Source: Rhinopomastus cyanomelas (taxonomy: Eukaryota > Chordata > Aves > Bucerotiformes > Rhinopomastidae). From it: a stretch of DNA of 64,000 nt. The first letter of the stretch is position 1, and every line of letters starts with the position of its first letter. The position numbers and the translations under genes were made by a program. Positions 1 to 12,603 of the stretch are shown here, piece by piece. The stretch lies in NCBI GenBank assembly GCA_013400115.1, contig VXBP01000325.1, positions 118,728 to 182,727 on the forward strand. Direction: 5' to 3'. The notes below the pieces were generated by a model. It searched no databases, was not told the DNA's origin, and saw only the letters and a program-made list of their open reading frames with translations.

Positions 1-90
1 GGACCACACCCTAGGCAGAAAAATCTAGGAAGGAGTGGTCTGAGGCTTGGAGACAGTTCCACCTAATTTGACCTTCACAATCCATGTTGT

Positions 91-176
91 ACAGAATCAC
101 AGAACATTAGAGACTGGAAGGGACCTTGAAAGATCAACTAGTCTAATCCCCCCACCACAGCAGGTTCACCTAGATA
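91..176 (-). mobile_element. CR1 LINE 3' end fragment
   Basis: On the plus strand this reads as the reverse complement of a CR1 tail. It starts with the inverted terminal octamers (acagaatcacagaac) and continues through the ggaagggacct and ccaccacagcaggttcacc blocks that recur across the window. The copy is about 85 bp, so it is strongly 5'-truncated, as is usual for CR1. It is non-coding. Confidence 0.9.
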
Positions 177-525
177 ACAATTATATTTCTCTTCTCACAC
201 TAAACATGAGTCCGCCTGAGTCTTATTCCCAAGTCTTTTTCTACTCAAGACAAATGAGAAACTTCTTTGTGAAAAGTGTCCATCTGAAAATCAAAATTCA
301 GATGAACACATTTTTCAGCAATTTATGAGAAATACATATTCCTCTGAAATAACATCAATGGCTTTGTCAATAAATAGACACTCTGCAGTAACGGACAGGC
401 TCATTTTAGAGATAACTAGTCACATTTCAGCAGCCAATCTTACAGTTTGTAGTCTTAAATAAGAATTCCCTATTTTCAAGGACTGCTGCCTCTTCAAAAT
501 AAACAGTTTGTTCTGTTCACAGTCA
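177..525. other. Single-copy A+T-rich DNA, nothing recognised
   Basis: This spacer lies between two CR1 fragments. I see no coding signal, repeat structure or RNA gene in it. Confidence 0.5.
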
Positions 526-710
526 TCACAGAATTACAGAACATTAAGGATTGGAAGGGACCTCAGAAGGTCATCTAGTCCAACCCGCCCCCGCCACAGC
601 AGGACCTCCTCGATCCAGTCGCACAGGAACGTGTCCAGGCGGGTTTTCAACATCTCCAGAGAAGGAGATTCCACAAACCCCCTGGGCAGCCCATTCCAGT
701 GCTGCAAATG
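526..710 (-). mobile_element. CR1 LINE fragment with ORF2 C-terminus
   Basis: This is an inverted CR1 3' end. The minus strand still encodes a piece of the ORF2 C-terminus: HWNGLPRGFVESPSLEML followed by KTRLDTFLCDW. Just beyond are the 3' untranslated tail and octamers. The ORF2 frame continues open into the tail. The copy is truncated upstream of the HWN motif, so only the last few dozen codons remain. Confidence 0.92.
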
Positions 711-1849
711 CACAGCGGATTGCACAAACCGTGCTAAAGGCGGCCAAAATGAACATTGAAACACTTTTCAACTAAATTCAGTCTGAAATATAATTTGAAA
801 AGATGAAGAAAATGTTGGAAACTGAGTCATAGTTTTGGAAGTAAGCCTTGGATGTCTTGAGATGCTGTGGAGTCTCGTGCCATGTATCAGAAAGTAGCTC
901 TAAATATCGAGACATGCAATCATTTTTCAAGCTCACTGTGCTCACTAAACAGTCTGAAACCTGGAATAATTCACTTGGATAGTTTATGCACAGCTATGTA
1001 AGAGAAACACATGGAGAGATAAAAATTTGTAATGAAATAGTAAAATATCTCCATGTTGCTGGAGTATCTGCATGACAGTGCAATATGAACATCATATAAC
1101 TTGTATTCTTTAAATATAAATAGCTGTTACACAGTCAGGTGTATACAGCAGAGCCAAAGGAAGAGGGGACTTCAGCATTTGCCATTGTTCCCCGTAGGAG
1201 TTGTGACGCGTGTCTTGTTTCAAGGACCTTTGTTTGTGAAAGCATCCTTTTGCATTAATACAGCCTGATAGCAATTGGCATTCTCTTCGCTGACTCCAGT
1301 GAGCCCGTTTCATCCTGATGTTATCAAACAGCTTTAGACAGAGTAGAAACCAGCTTCTTGTGTACCAGAGAACAGAGGAGAAAACTACTGAATATTAACT
1401 TCACAAAGGAACTTCAACAGCGACTCTCTAGAGTAACGTGCAGTGACAGCATTTGCCCTCCCTCTGCTGCCCCAAGATTCTTTCTGGTCAAACAACTCTA
1501 GTTATGCTTTAAAGACGTAAGTAAAACTAGCTTGGAGGTAGGAAATGTATTTCTCCAGTGAGGAAAGAAGAAAGAAGTTGAAGTAATGCAAGTTTTCCCA
1601 TAACAATTTATCTGCTTTCTGAGCCACTGACTTCTATTCAGGCACGTAGGCAGAGTTTCCTGTGGTAACAGTGAGAAGCCAGTTAACCCAAACATTGTGC
1701 TTACAGAAAGGAGAGGTAAACACTGATAAAACACTTAGTGTTTTCTTCAATAAATATAAAGCATTTACTTAAAAGAATTAAGAAGCAGCTGGCTAGCTGA
1801 GGGATCATGGAAAGAAGCATTTGGTGAGGAACCAAGCAAGACTGTTGTG
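711..1849. other. Single-copy DNA, nothing recognised
   Basis: About 1.1 kb of A+T-rich sequence. Open frames here are short and match no family I know. No tandem repeat or CpG cluster is apparent. Confidence 0.5.
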
Positions 1850-2000
1850 AGTGAGATCCCACAGGGATTAGCGAGGCCAAATGCCATTTGACATTTTCAC
1901 CAGTAATCTGCAGGCAAATATAAAAATACTCCTGGCAATGTTTGCAGATAGACAGACTGGAGGAAAGCTACAGAGCTATCAGTGAAAGTCTGTCACAGAA
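1850..2000 (+). mobile_element. Old, decayed CR1 ORF2 reverse-transcriptase remnant
   Basis: Read on the plus strand with one frameshift, this resembles the CR1 RT segment around the catalytic FADD box. An IPQG-like start is followed by DIFTSNLQANIK, then MFADRQTGGK. The second aspartate of FADD is replaced (FADR), and stops interrupt the other frames, so it is a dead relic much more diverged than the 3' fragments nearby. It may belong to the same ancient insertion as the CR1 tail at 2260 or be unrelated. Confidence 0.5.
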
Positions 2001-2259
2001 CGAAACCTCTGCTGTTTTTCCAGAGGAGCCCTGATGGTGGCTAAGGTTGTGCTTTGTCAAAACTAGCCCAAGAAATAAAATGCATTTTAGTCTAAGCAAC
2101 TGTAATGTTGCACATCAGATCAGTAACTAAAGCATGGCAGGATCCTGACTAGGAAAAGAAATTAAGGACTGTTAAGGACAAACTGAAAATTAGCACTATA
2201 TGGGATCACCCGAGTCTAGAGGATTTTTGGAAAAAAATGGGAGCTGAGAACAATAGGAA
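2001..2259. other. Spacer between two CR1 pieces
   Basis: This could be heavily decayed CR1 between the RT relic and the tail downstream, but I cannot align it by eye. Confidence 0.3.
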
Positions 2260-2388
2260 ACATTTAAAACCCGCATGAATATGTCTCTGTGCAACTTGGT
2301 CTAGGTGATCCTGCTGTGGCAAGAAGATTGGACTAGGGATGGGCTTTTGGAGGTCCCTTCCAATGCCTAAAGTTCTGTGATTCCGTGA
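2260..2388 (+). mobile_element. CR1 LINE 3' end fragment
   Basis: Plus-orientation CR1 tail with acttggtctaggtgatcct, a diverged ttggactag block, ggtcccttccaat, and terminal octamers gttctgtgattccgtg. It is truncated upstream and non-coding. Confidence 0.92.
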
Positions 2389-3499
2389 AAAAACTAGCAC
2401 TAGCTCTGAATATAAGCAATGGTGAGAACGGAATGCTGTGTGGAGGCGTGGTGTACACGTTCTCTTAAAAGTGTTGAAAGACTGGAATGTTTGTAGCAAA
2501 AGTCATGGAGCTAATAAGATGCTTAATACTGGAAGACAAAAAGCTTTCTCTCTTTAATATATCAACAAGAAAACTGAGAGACCATTCCCCTAGAAAACAC
2601 ATGAACTTCCAAAGAGAATCACACTTACACCAAAAATTGAGGTTGTAGAAAAATCTCCAGAAATAAGGACATTTAATCACAATAATCAAATTACTGAGGA
2701 AAAAAGACGGATTTCGTGCCGGTTGCTGATCAAGAAAGGAGGACAACTGTCAGCCAAATCAAAGTTATTTAGCTCAAACATCCACAAAAACATTCTTTTT
2801 CTTTAAGGGTGAATTAACAGCCTATAAAAGGAGAGTGAAAGAATTTCTAGTTTACATTACAGACTGTAAACTCAACAGTGATTTGTAAAAAAGGAACTAC
2901 AATTATACTTAATGCATATCCTCTTGTGCTCTTTGTTTCCCACCTAGGACACAGTCATGGAATGCATGTCTTTAATTCCTAGCATTTCTGAACAGAAAGC
3001 ACTGACATCCATAACCATTTAAAAGACATTGCAGCATGTACTATCTGAAATGTGTCTACAGCTGCAGCGTGCACCACTCCAGGTTTCCTTCTGCTAGATC
3101 TTTTTCCGTTTGACATTGAAGCAATTGAAAATTCACTGACTCACAGAGCTGCTCCATCTTTGAAGAGCTGAAGACATAAATATGATTCCAGGAACAGCAA
3201 GCCTGCCTGCAGTTCCTGTAAGACTGCTACGATGTGCCATGTGATTGGTGTCAACCCACAGCCACCACAAACACTATAGACATCGTTTAACCCATTTCAG
3301 AATAAGGGATTTATAACTTCGCTTCTGTGCTTCCAAACTGCACGTTGGATCTCTTGCATCGAGCTTTAGAGTAAAAGAAGAGCAAAGCATGACTCATTCT
3401 TGAAAAAAACATGACCCTGTCTTGGGAAAGGAGTACATAAGCAACTTCTGCCAGATCTGAGCTGACACTGAGAGGACGTTGGCATGGCTGACAAGTAAT
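2389..3499. other. Single-copy DNA, nothing recognised
   Basis: About 1.1 kb without recognised genes or repeats; A+T-rich. Confidence 0.5.
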
Positions 3500-3660
3500 C
3501 AGAGAATCACTCTGGATGGAAAAGACCCCTGGGATCATTGAGTCCAACCATCTACTCTACCTTACAGGTTCACCCCTAAACCCTATCCTTCAACACCTCA
3601 TCCAAACCATCTTTAAACACATCCAGGGATGGCGACTCAGCCACCTCCCTAAGAATTTGT
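3500..3660 (-). mobile_element. CR1 LINE fragment, older subfamily
   Basis: An inverted CR1 end of a different type from the octamer-rich copies: ggaaaagacccctgggatc, gagtccaaccat and ttcacccctaaaccctatc. The same layout is seen at 6638 and 54970, so these three form one subfamily in this window. It is diverged and truncated. Confidence 0.85.
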
Positions 3661-6637
3661 GATCAGTTCCCATTTCCCCAGCTTCTGTTTGTGTAATTTG
3701 TGATCTGGAGCTGCCAGTGGTTGTTTACAGCAGGGATAAACAGTCCTGGGGCATCTTGCATTCCAGGGTCTAAAGGTTTGCATGTCTTGTCAGCAGTTGC
3801 TGCTCACCCTCCTGAGAGAAGTGAGGAGCCACCTTCCCCAGGCTGTCCTGTCACGTACCTGACTGCACATACGTGTGTCCTATCGTGTAACTGCTCTCTT
3901 GACACGGCTGGCTGCACACACATAACTCACCATCTTGTGAACTGATTTATTGTGCCTGAGGGGCTCTTAGGGACTGTGTTGCCAGTTGCTTGAACAAGTT
4001 GCAAAACCTGCGGCCCTAAGTCTTCTTAGGAGGGAAAGTGATGGAAGGCAGCTGATAGAGACAGTGGACAGCTGATCACAGGCTGCTTGCCTGCTAGAAA
4101 CCCTGTTCCAGCAGCTCCTCAAAGACACACCAACAACTGGGGGGAAATGTCTCATCCACCTCCAAGGAGAACAATCAAGTATTGTTGTGCTGCATTTCAC
4201 AAAGCCCTTCCCCAGCCCAAATTCAACAAGATTAAATATTTGTGTACATCATACGCCATACAACCACGGGATGGTCCACAAGTTGGGCAGCAGGTGGGCT
4301 AATAAGGGCACTGAGTATTTTGCAGCATGTTCAAAGCTGAAATCCTGAGCCACAGTGGGACAGCTGCACGTTAAGGGTTCTGCTACACTACCCTATCCCC
4401 AGCTTCCCTAACTCCAAAGGTAAACACTTCACGTTTGCAGCTCAGGGAGCCGAGATCACATGCCTCCTGCAGACACTGCTTTCAAAAAGCTCCATTTGCC
4501 ACCAGCTCACACTACTTTGAAAACCTGGAACAGATCTGCTAGGTTTTTCTACAGCATTAACATCATTTTCTTTAAAGGTCCTTACAACTGCAGTTGTCAG
4601 CTGTTCAGCCATCACTTTTACTACAGCACTATATCACGGGCCATTAACACAAGTTCTCTTTATCACCTCATTTGCACAGTTTAAAGTTGATGATTTATTA
4701 TACCTCCTTCAGCACAACACAACTATTTTTACTCTGTTCAACTGACAGCTGCCCTGAAGACCACAAACTTATTAATCACTGCTTTTTTTGCTCCCAAATG
4801 TTTTGTTTAAATATGCTTTCATTAAAAACCTGCACCATAGTTCCTGTCTGTATAGGTGGCTTGCTAGTACAGCAATGATTAATACAAATAAATCTCTAAG
4901 AATGAGGTGTCACAAGCAATCTTGACATTTTGGATTTACATTCAGTTTAGAAATGTGTCAGAAGAATGGTACAGGTTCTTACTGTTCTTACTGGACAGGG
5001 AAGAAACTTCCTGCTCATCTGTGCATAACTCAAGTATTTATGAATTCTCCCCTGGAGTGTTATTCCTACAAAGTTTGTCTGAAAAGGAAATTGGGGAAGC
5101 ATTCATTTGAAAGTTGGTATTTTACATAATTAGCATCAATCTCACTACAGGTCGATAGACAGACACTGCACATACTGAAAAAAATAACCACTTCATGTAC
5201 TGGTCTGGACAAGCTCCATTCTTTAGGACATAAAACAGTAGTCGCATTACAAATCAAATTAGATAAGATGGATAAGACAAGGAGTTCATCAAGGTAACTT
5301 TGCAAGCTCAGTGTATGAGAACAGACATATCCAAAACAGTAATTTGTAAATTAGCAAGCTGGGGTTCTACACAAGGTGTATCTGAAGATGAAACTGATAG
5401 AGAAGCCACATGAGTAGGATGAGCGTAAACTACTCTGTACTGTATGCTAACAACCCATCTCCCTTTCATGTGCTCCAGATGCATGCACCCTCCTAGAACC
5501 TGTCTATGTGCATCTGCACACTTGTCCTCGTGTTGAGGTCACTGTTCTCTTTGTTTCCCTTTATGCTTTCTCCCTCAGACATGACCTTTTCTACTGTTTT
5601 CTTAGTCCAACACCATGATCTACAGCAAAACCTCATCTTTTCTTCTTCCTCTAGACTACCAATATTATTTTCATCATAAACAACAGTTTTCTTCCCTTTT
5701 TCTGCACAACAGCAGCTGTATGTGGAGATAAACACAGTCAAGACAAGAGTACAGGAGAGTACAGCACACATTGCATTGCATGAACCAAGATACAAGTTTG
5801 GAGCAAGACACTGTTCAAACAGGTTTGTGTTTTGTGTTTGTTCCAAAGAAGGTTCTAATACTTTGGAACACAAGAGAACACACAGAGCTCAATGTTATTT
5901 TTTGACTGCTTTAACGTTTTAATTTTAAACCCCAATATTAACACTCAGGGTTTTTTCCTCTCTCCCAGAAACTATTACCAATGACAGCGTTTGTTCACAT
6001 TCCAGAAAGCAGGGATCTGCTTGAGAGTTCCATTCTGATACGGGTCATGGTTGGAATACAGATGCTGTATGTGAAAAGACAGATGCACAGAATATTGGAA
6101 ACTATTTTAGTAATTTGAACTGGGTGTTTGAGAGCATCACTCTTCCCTGTCTTGCAAAATGAAGAACTTGCCATAGGCCTGATCTTTATTATGTTCAAAA
6201 TCCACCCACTAATCCTTCCCCCTGTGCTCAACCTTTATTTGCAAATCTTATCAGATTAAGATTTTTAAAAATACAACTTTTCAAAGTGTGGGTAAAATTC
6301 CTATCCCAGAGTATTTTTACACATTAAACCTCTATTTCTCAAATGAGATTTTCCCTAAGCCAAAAATTAAAAGCTCTAGGACAAGCTACATAAATGATTA
6401 GCTACAACAGATGTGAAGCAAAACACTGGTGTCAAAGGTCTAATTGTGTTTAGTTTTGAGAGCAAATACAATGAATCAGTGTGTTCTTATACAATAACAT
6501 GAACTAGAGAAACCAGAATTCGCCTACGTACTACAGTCTAAACAGAGCAAGCAGGTGCCACAATGAGAAATACTACAACTTTCATTCAAAAGTTTACTGC
6601 CATATTGCATGGTGGAAAATAATTACAAAAACTGTAA
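3661..6637. other. Single-copy DNA; one unremarkable 126-codon ORF
   Basis: About 3 kb without recognised repeats. On the minus strand 5873-5493 is open for 126 codons and would encode one hydrophobic segment (around residues 35-52) followed by a Cys-rich, charged tail. It matches no family I know, and a frame of this length is expected by chance in this much sequence. I do not call it a gene. Confidence 0.4.
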
Positions 6638-6770
6638 TCATGGAATCATTCAGGTTGGAAAAGACCCTTGGGATCATCCAACCATCAATCCTACTCTACA
6701 AGTTCACCCCTAAACCAGGTCTCCCAACACTTCACCAAAGTGTCTTTTACACTCGTTCAGAGATGGTGAC
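6638..6770 (-). mobile_element. CR1 LINE fragment, older subfamily
   Basis: Inverted CR1 end reading ggttggaaaagacccttggg, then ctctacaagttcacccctaa. It is the same type as the copies at 3500 and 54970. It ends at a diverged cagagatggtgac block. Confidence 0.87.
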
Positions 6771-8220
6771 CAAAACAAGAACATTGTTCTTGTGGCTTAG
6801 GTAATCAGGCACATCACCTCAAAGAGTTAAAACTGCCATTGCAATATACAGTAAGTTCATGGGCAAGGGATTGGGGAGGGCAGGACAGTCAATCTTTCAT
6901 TTTTAGTGGTTTTTTTTAAAAAAAAAAAAATCAGACTGAGATTTGCATTCTTACCACTGTTTCTGTAGCTACTTCAGATACTCCTGTTGTGGGAAAATCA
7001 GCTCTAACTGTTGCTTTGTAGCAGTATTGTCTTTTGGTTTTTATTTTAACCCTCCTGCTGTTTCAACAGTTTCCTTTCCTTTTAGTATTGTGCCACTTAG
7101 GTTCTACACTAAAACGCCCTGGCTTAGGAACAACATCCCACTATATATTTAAATGCTCATGACTGCCATTGGGAGTACAGTGCAGAAACAAAAACTAAGT
7201 ACAGAAGCATCACTAAGTTCAGAGAAGTGAGTACAGCTTAGAAGCTGTCACACAGTGTAGTCCTGGGTGGAATATCAATGCAATCTTACTTTCATAAAGT
7301 CAGCACATTATAAATGCTATGTTCTTACAACAGTTTGTGTCTCCTGAGTGAAGATAAGAAGAGACAAAACAGGATGGGTCAACAAGTCATTAATATGAGA
7401 TTATCATACCTGCTGCTGGCTTTTACAGCATTTTGATGCTTGTGATTGCCTGAGACTACAAATGTTATATAGGAAAACCACGGAATCACTAGCATTATCC
7501 AAAGCTAATCTAAATCCATTGGAAGTTTATGAGATTCAAAGAAAGTACTCTGTACACTTTGCTTTGGGGATAGATGTTTGTGCAGGTGCCAAGCTCTAAC
7601 ACCTACTGCTACTTTGCATCACCAAATTAACTCAGCTCTAAAGGAGTCTCAGGCTCTCAGCATCCTGTTCCCAAGTATATATGAGGCCACTTAAATTTGT
7701 ACAATACTCACTGGTCACCTCACACTTAAACACCAACACAATGTATAAATTCCCCGTCCTCCTCCATATAGCAACTGCTCCAGTGCATGTGGTCCAAATA
7801 AGTCTAAACTTTGAGAGGCTGAATTTAGGGCTATTTTAATCAAAGCTGCACTTTGAAAAAGATTATTAAAGCTGGTTTCTTGGGAAGCAAGGCAGATTTA
7901 AATGCCCAGAGCAGATAAGGGATTTGAAGCCACATCTTCAGCTTCCCAATAGACAGCTTATTCTCTAAGTTACCAGGCTTGCAGCCTGAGCTTTTTCACC
8001 TGGCCATAATAATTAAATGCACACTGAGCTGCACTGGGCACAGGAACCACTCTCCAGCTCAAGGTTTAAACAACTCACACAGGAAACCAAAGATTTGCAT
8101 TTCATTCCCAAGGTGAAATTAATATCTTAACAAAAGGAGCAAATTGCATCACAAAATCTTACAGACCATGCCTTATAGCTTCATGCTTGGAACATTTTCC
8201 TGGGAGACTGACCCAAACAT
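6771..8220. other. Single-copy DNA with a short T/A homopolymer tract
   Basis: This holds a T-run followed directly by an A-run near 6909-6930 and otherwise nothing that I recognise. Confidence 0.5.
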
Positions 8221-8327
8221 TCCCTCCACTATGTCTCTATGTGAGATGAAGTCATCACTCCTTGTTGACTCCAACTATTCCCCCACTATACCTCTGTGAC
8301 ATGAAGACATCACTCCTTTTTTCAAGA
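8221..8327. repeat. Diverged tandem duplication, about 57 bp unit, 2 copies
   Basis: Two adjacent blocks share the order cactat, ctctrtg, gatgaag/catgaag and catcactcctt at a spacing of about 57 bp. They differ by substitutions and a few indels, so the duplication is not recent. Confidence 0.6.
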
Positions 8328-10120
8328 CAGAAAACATAAATTATTAAATGCAAAGAAACAAATGAGAAGACAATTCTAACTCTGAGCTGGGGAGGAAGTC
8401 TGAACTCATTTTTAATTTAAACATTTTTAAATCTTGCTTTAGGTCACGCTGGTTTTGTTTTGGAAGAGCTTTTAGTTCACAAAGGTTCTTGTTCAATGTG
8501 CTGGAACCCATCAAACACACTTTATTCCATCACAAGCCTGGAATTTATTCTGACATCACTAATTCTACAAGGTAAGACCATGTTAGAAATGACATGTTGA
8601 ACTTGAGCCATGCTGCTCTGCTCCTTTCCTTACTCCTGATAATGCTGAAAAATGCTGATTTGTTGTATTTTTTCCTAAAGTAGATACATCTTGTGTTTTC
8701 CAAAACTCCCCTGATGTTACACTCAGCCCCCTGTGCCTTATTCATCACCATTAGCATGCCTTCACCAAAAAGGGACATTTTACATGTGAAAAATACATAT
8801 TGAAACAGTCAGGTAGTATCATTTAATCAAATGCTCTAAAGCCAGCATCTGGCTGTAGGAAATTTCCCTTTATACTTTCAGGTTATAAATATGGACTAAA
8901 GCAATTTTTTCTTGGTCTAAATTACTTACCCTGCTTTGCATTGGGACAAAGAAAAATAAAGCCATGGGTATTTTATGAAACTCATAAAATGAGAGAGTAT
9001 ATTTTATACACAAACAAACACGGGCACAAGTGAGAAGATTCTTTTAATGACTCGTGACAGGTGTGACTACGATTGAGAAAGTTCATATGAGCAGATGACA
9101 GCCCTAATTATGAGCATACTGCTAAGGCAACAACAAGATCTCAGAAAAAGAACACTTAATGGTCCACGACAAGGAAAAATACAAATCCCAAGGGCAACAC
9201 CTCTTCCAAAGCTGCAGCTAAAACCTATCCCTACAACCTATTCCACTTCCAAACAATCTCCTACTCCATTAAAAGGTTTCACCAACTCTTGACAGCTTGT
9301 TTTCAAGTGGTTAAGCCTACTTTTTTATTTGTCCAGGTTGTTCACAGCAAAAAACCTGCAGTATAACAGATAGAGCCTGGTGAGAAAACTGTTATGGGTT
9401 TGCCATCTTTCATTTCTGCTCATTGTAATTAACACCCACCTACGTCAACATGAGCTACTCGTGCAGGATTTATGCAGCTGTGGAGGGTGGTTGCGTTTTT
9501 AAAAGTAATAGAAATACAACTTGAGATAAACTGGCTTTCCCATGACACCACATTAGGTAGTCCTGAACCACTACAGTAATACCAAACAGAACAGTGTTCT
9601 ACCTGCCTTTGTGTGGCCAGTGGCAAAGATATCTGCCGTCTGTCCTCAAGGCAAACACAAGAACTGTTGACTCAAAAGTAACGCAACAAAAGTGACTGTA
9701 AGCCCCTGTTTTGAGTTTCTGATTCCTTACACTGGAAGGCATCTTCAATCCCCAGAACAGGTAAGCCAGACAGCATCTGAGGACCTGTTCAAGGCACAAA
9801 AGCCTTCCTGAACTGAAGCCCCACTGCCTTTGGTCTGTCCTCCAACCCCATAAAAAGACTTTTTTTTGTATTCTTTACTCAGTCAGTGTTTCTCGCCTAA
9901 CTACTCAGTCCCGCAGAAGTACCATAGCCACATGCCTAAAGATTGGTTTTAAAATCTCCAGCCTTTTGTTTGCAAGAGGAATATATCCACCAGACCTTTT
10001 TTTTATACATATGCTCCCTTTTTTATCCTTCCATAGACTTATGTAAAAAAATATAACGGATAGGATGTTAATCAGAAGTGAGTATTGTGGTTACAGATGA
10101 TTTTCAGTGGACGAAAAAAA
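8328..10120. other. Single-copy DNA, nothing recognised
   Basis: About 1.8 kb, A+T-rich, with only short open frames. No repeat family was recognised. Confidence 0.5.
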
Positions 10121-10265
10121 TCATAGAACAGTTTGGGTTTGAAGAGACCTTAAAGATCATCTAGTTACAACCCCCCTTCAGTGGACAGAGACACCTCTCA
10201 CTACCTCAGGTTGCTCTAAGCCCCATCCAACCTGAACTTGAGCACACTGGGGAATGAAACACCCA
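10121..10265 (-). mobile_element. CR1 LINE fragment with the caaagccccatccaacct-type end
   Basis: Inverted CR1 end: tcatagaacagtttgggttt, aaagatcatctag, then aagccccatccaacctgaac. It belongs to the long-tailed type also seen at 57829 and, in plus orientation, at 33657-34260. Confidence 0.85.
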
Positions 10266-10423
10266 CATAATCACTGGGTTCCAATCTTTCTTTCTGAGTA
10301 GCATCATACTGGTCACAAACAAAACAAAGGAAAAAGTAAATCCCAATAGACTTTAAAAGCTTGGAGCAATTATTCATAGTGAGGTTTCTAGGAGGCTCAA
10401 GATCAAATAACACAGTATTGCAG

Positions 10424-10592
10424 CAGACCAGGTTGGAAGGGATCATTGAGTCCAACCCATTAAACTTAAGAGTTAGAGTTTAAATGAGATGACCCAGCAC
10501 TCTGTCAAGCTGAGCCTCAGAGCTGTCTATAGCTGTGGAATTCACCACTTCCCTGGGAAGACCATCCCGATGTCTAATTACTCTCAGTGAAA
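10424..10592 (-). mobile_element. CR1 LINE fragment, diverged
   Basis: A second inverted CR1 end about 160 bp after the previous one: ggttggaagggatcattgag, gtccaaccca and later ccacttccctgggaagacc. Because it has its own 3' end, it is a separate insertion rather than a continuation. Confidence 0.75.
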
Positions 10593-11682
10593 AAAATAAT
10601 AGTGTGTCTATATATTTGAAAATCAGAAACTGCAGCAATTGCCTGCCTTGCTACCTCTCTGGGCTGCCCTGAGCTTCAGCAGTAACCTGCAGCAGGCAAC
10701 ACTCTGATGTCACATAAATTTGGTAGTAAGTATGTGTAAGATACTCTACAAAGATGGCACTCATTTGTGGTGGAAAAATCTGTGAAGGAAAATCATAATC
10801 AGCAACCTGCAAACAGGCCTAGACATCGTTCAGGAAGCCCCTTCCGATAAGGACAAAACCCAGCTGTCAGCTGTCTCAAGCTGCAGATAAAGAACTGTTG
10901 GGACCCCTATTTGGGAGAGATCAGCATCACTCAGGGAGAAGGAAAAAAGATCACAATCGTGCAGGGGAGTAGCTTTAACTGCTCTGCCATGACCCTCACT
11001 AACTCAGGGACCAACTGTGTGCAGGAAGGAGTCTGCAGGGAGCAGGGGAGGAAACAGCTGAAAGTTATTTCCTGAGAGTACAAGTCTCAGAAGTAATAAC
11101 ATGTGGTGTTGGTCCTCAGGCTTGCGACCCAGCTGTGAAGGCCAGGTAAGAAATTTTCTGTTCCTCATATTTCTGCCTTTTGGAATGCTCCAAAAGTATC
11201 TGTGTGTGTGTTTTAAATTAATCTAAGAGACTGAAAGACAAGCTGAGCACAAGACCTCAATGTGTCAGATTGGTACACTCTCTTCAGTGCATCTCGCTGC
11301 TGTGTAAGAGAGGACAGAAATGAGGTTTATCACAAAGAAAGGAAAAAAGAATCATTTATGCAAATATTTTGCATGCATTAACTTATTTTTTGTTCCTGCA
11401 AAACACATTAAAAATGCCAAATTGTTTCTTTCTGAGTCAAAACGCAAAGACAAACCTGTTTGTTTAGCTTAACTAACAAAGTCTTGACAAGACTTTTTGT
11501 AAGTGCATTCAAATGCACAACAAACCAGCATCACACTGCTCTATGTTTGCAGTACACCTTTAAAGAGAAAGCATAGGAGACCTGCATAACTGGTACACTT
11601 GAAGCACACCATGCTCTCAAAAACACATGAACTCTTAGAAGGCTGATCTGTCTTCCCTAGAAACAACACTCCATTCAAATAT
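10593..11682. other. Unique-looking DNA; GC-richer patch at about 10640-11130
   Basis: The first half is visibly richer in G+C than its surroundings, and I considered a decayed LTR. I could not find paired TG/CA ends or a target-site duplication, so it is left unassigned. The rest is A+T-rich with nothing recognised. Confidence 0.35.
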
Positions 11683-11761
11683 GAGAGGTGATCCTGCTGT
11701 GGCAGGGGGGTTGGACCAGATGATCTTTCGAGGTCCCTTCCAATCCCTAATGATTCTATGA
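11683..11761 (+). mobile_element. CR1 LINE 3' tail
   Basis: Plus-orientation CR1 tail: aggtgatcctgctgtggcag, ttggaccagatgatcttt, aggtcccttccaatcc, ending at the ATTCTATG-type octamer. It ends six bases before the start of the 669-bp duplicated block. Confidence 0.95.
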
Positions 11762-11766
11762 GGATG

Positions 11767-12435
11767 TGCCACCATGCCACATGGTAAGCATCCTAAAACA
11801 GAGGAAAGAGGAGACCCCAAAAGGACACTGTTTGGCATCACTCAGGCATGAATAAGACCTGCTTTCACACAGTTGGACCTTATCTTCACAACTCGTGTTC
11901 AAGTAGGTTACAGCAGTCAGTCAAATGAAACCAAAGAAGAGTCTTAAATTCAAAGGGATAATAAGGTTGGCTCTTGTTATGACCATGGTAATGAGCAGTA
12001 AGCAAACAATCAAGACTGACTAATGAATGGATTTGTGATGTTTGGTGAAAGGCTTCTGTAATTGATAGTGCAAGTGGGACACTGCATTGTAATGTTAATG
12101 AGGTGAATAACAGTTGGTAGGCAAAGAAGTTCTCTGATACATTTTAATATAACAAAGAGAACAGATCCCTACGGCTTCTCTTAGGTGAAAATGGAACCAC
12201 TTCTGTTGCTATAATCAACCAAATTAACTACCATTCATTTTGTACAAGATCAGGGGCGAGGAAACTGAAGTGCTACAGGCTCTTTTATTTCCCAAATATG
12301 TTCACATTCCACTTATTAGCTCTGTATATTATCCCAATTACTACAGTTTTGAAGTCTCCTTTCTCATCTCTTCCGTGCCTTGCAGCTTTTTCCAAACTGC
12401 ATGTGCTTCTAAAAGAACTATAAGCTGTGATAACA
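11767..12435. repeat. First copy of a 669-bp duplication with no visible differences
   Basis: This block repeats at 12782-13450 with a constant offset of 1015 and no difference that I could find. It is single-copy-type DNA rather than a transposon: it contains no CR1, no terminal repeats and no convincing ORF. It ends exactly at the N-gap. An identical unique block on both sides of a gap points to a false duplication made during assembly, not to a biological repeat. Confidence 0.95.
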
Positions 12436-12536
12436 NNNNNNNNNNNNNNNNNNNNNNNNNNNNNNNNNNNNNNNNNNNNNNNNNNNNNNNNNNNNNNNNN
12501 NNNNNNNNNNNNNNNNNNNNNNNNNNNNNNNNNNNN
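12436..12536. other. Assembly gap (101 Ns)
   Basis: A run of 101 N, close to the conventional 100-N placeholder for a gap of unknown size. The true distance is therefore not known. Confidence 0.99.
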
Positions 12537-12603
12537 GGCAGGGGGGTTGGACTCGATGATCTCTTGGGTCCCTTCCAACCCCTAACATCCTATGATCCTA
12601 TGA
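12537..12603 (+). mobile_element. CR1 LINE 3' tail in a chimeric contig
   Basis: A plus-orientation CR1 tail with ttggactcgatgatct, gggtcccttccaacccc and two ATCCTATG-type octamers. It is the same tail variant as the short piece at 63448. It begins at the gap edge and abuts an oppositely oriented CR1 with no spacer, so the join may be artificial. Confidence 0.85.

Noticed and set aside
5493..5873. 126-codon minus-strand frame with a hydrophobic segment and Cys-rich tail, resembling a small membrane protein
   Set aside because: No family recognised, no promoter or splice evidence, and the length is within chance. A conservation test would decide.
10640..11130. GC-richer block considered as a solo LTR
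   Set aside because: No TG/CA termini, polyadenylation layout or target-site duplication could be identified by eye.
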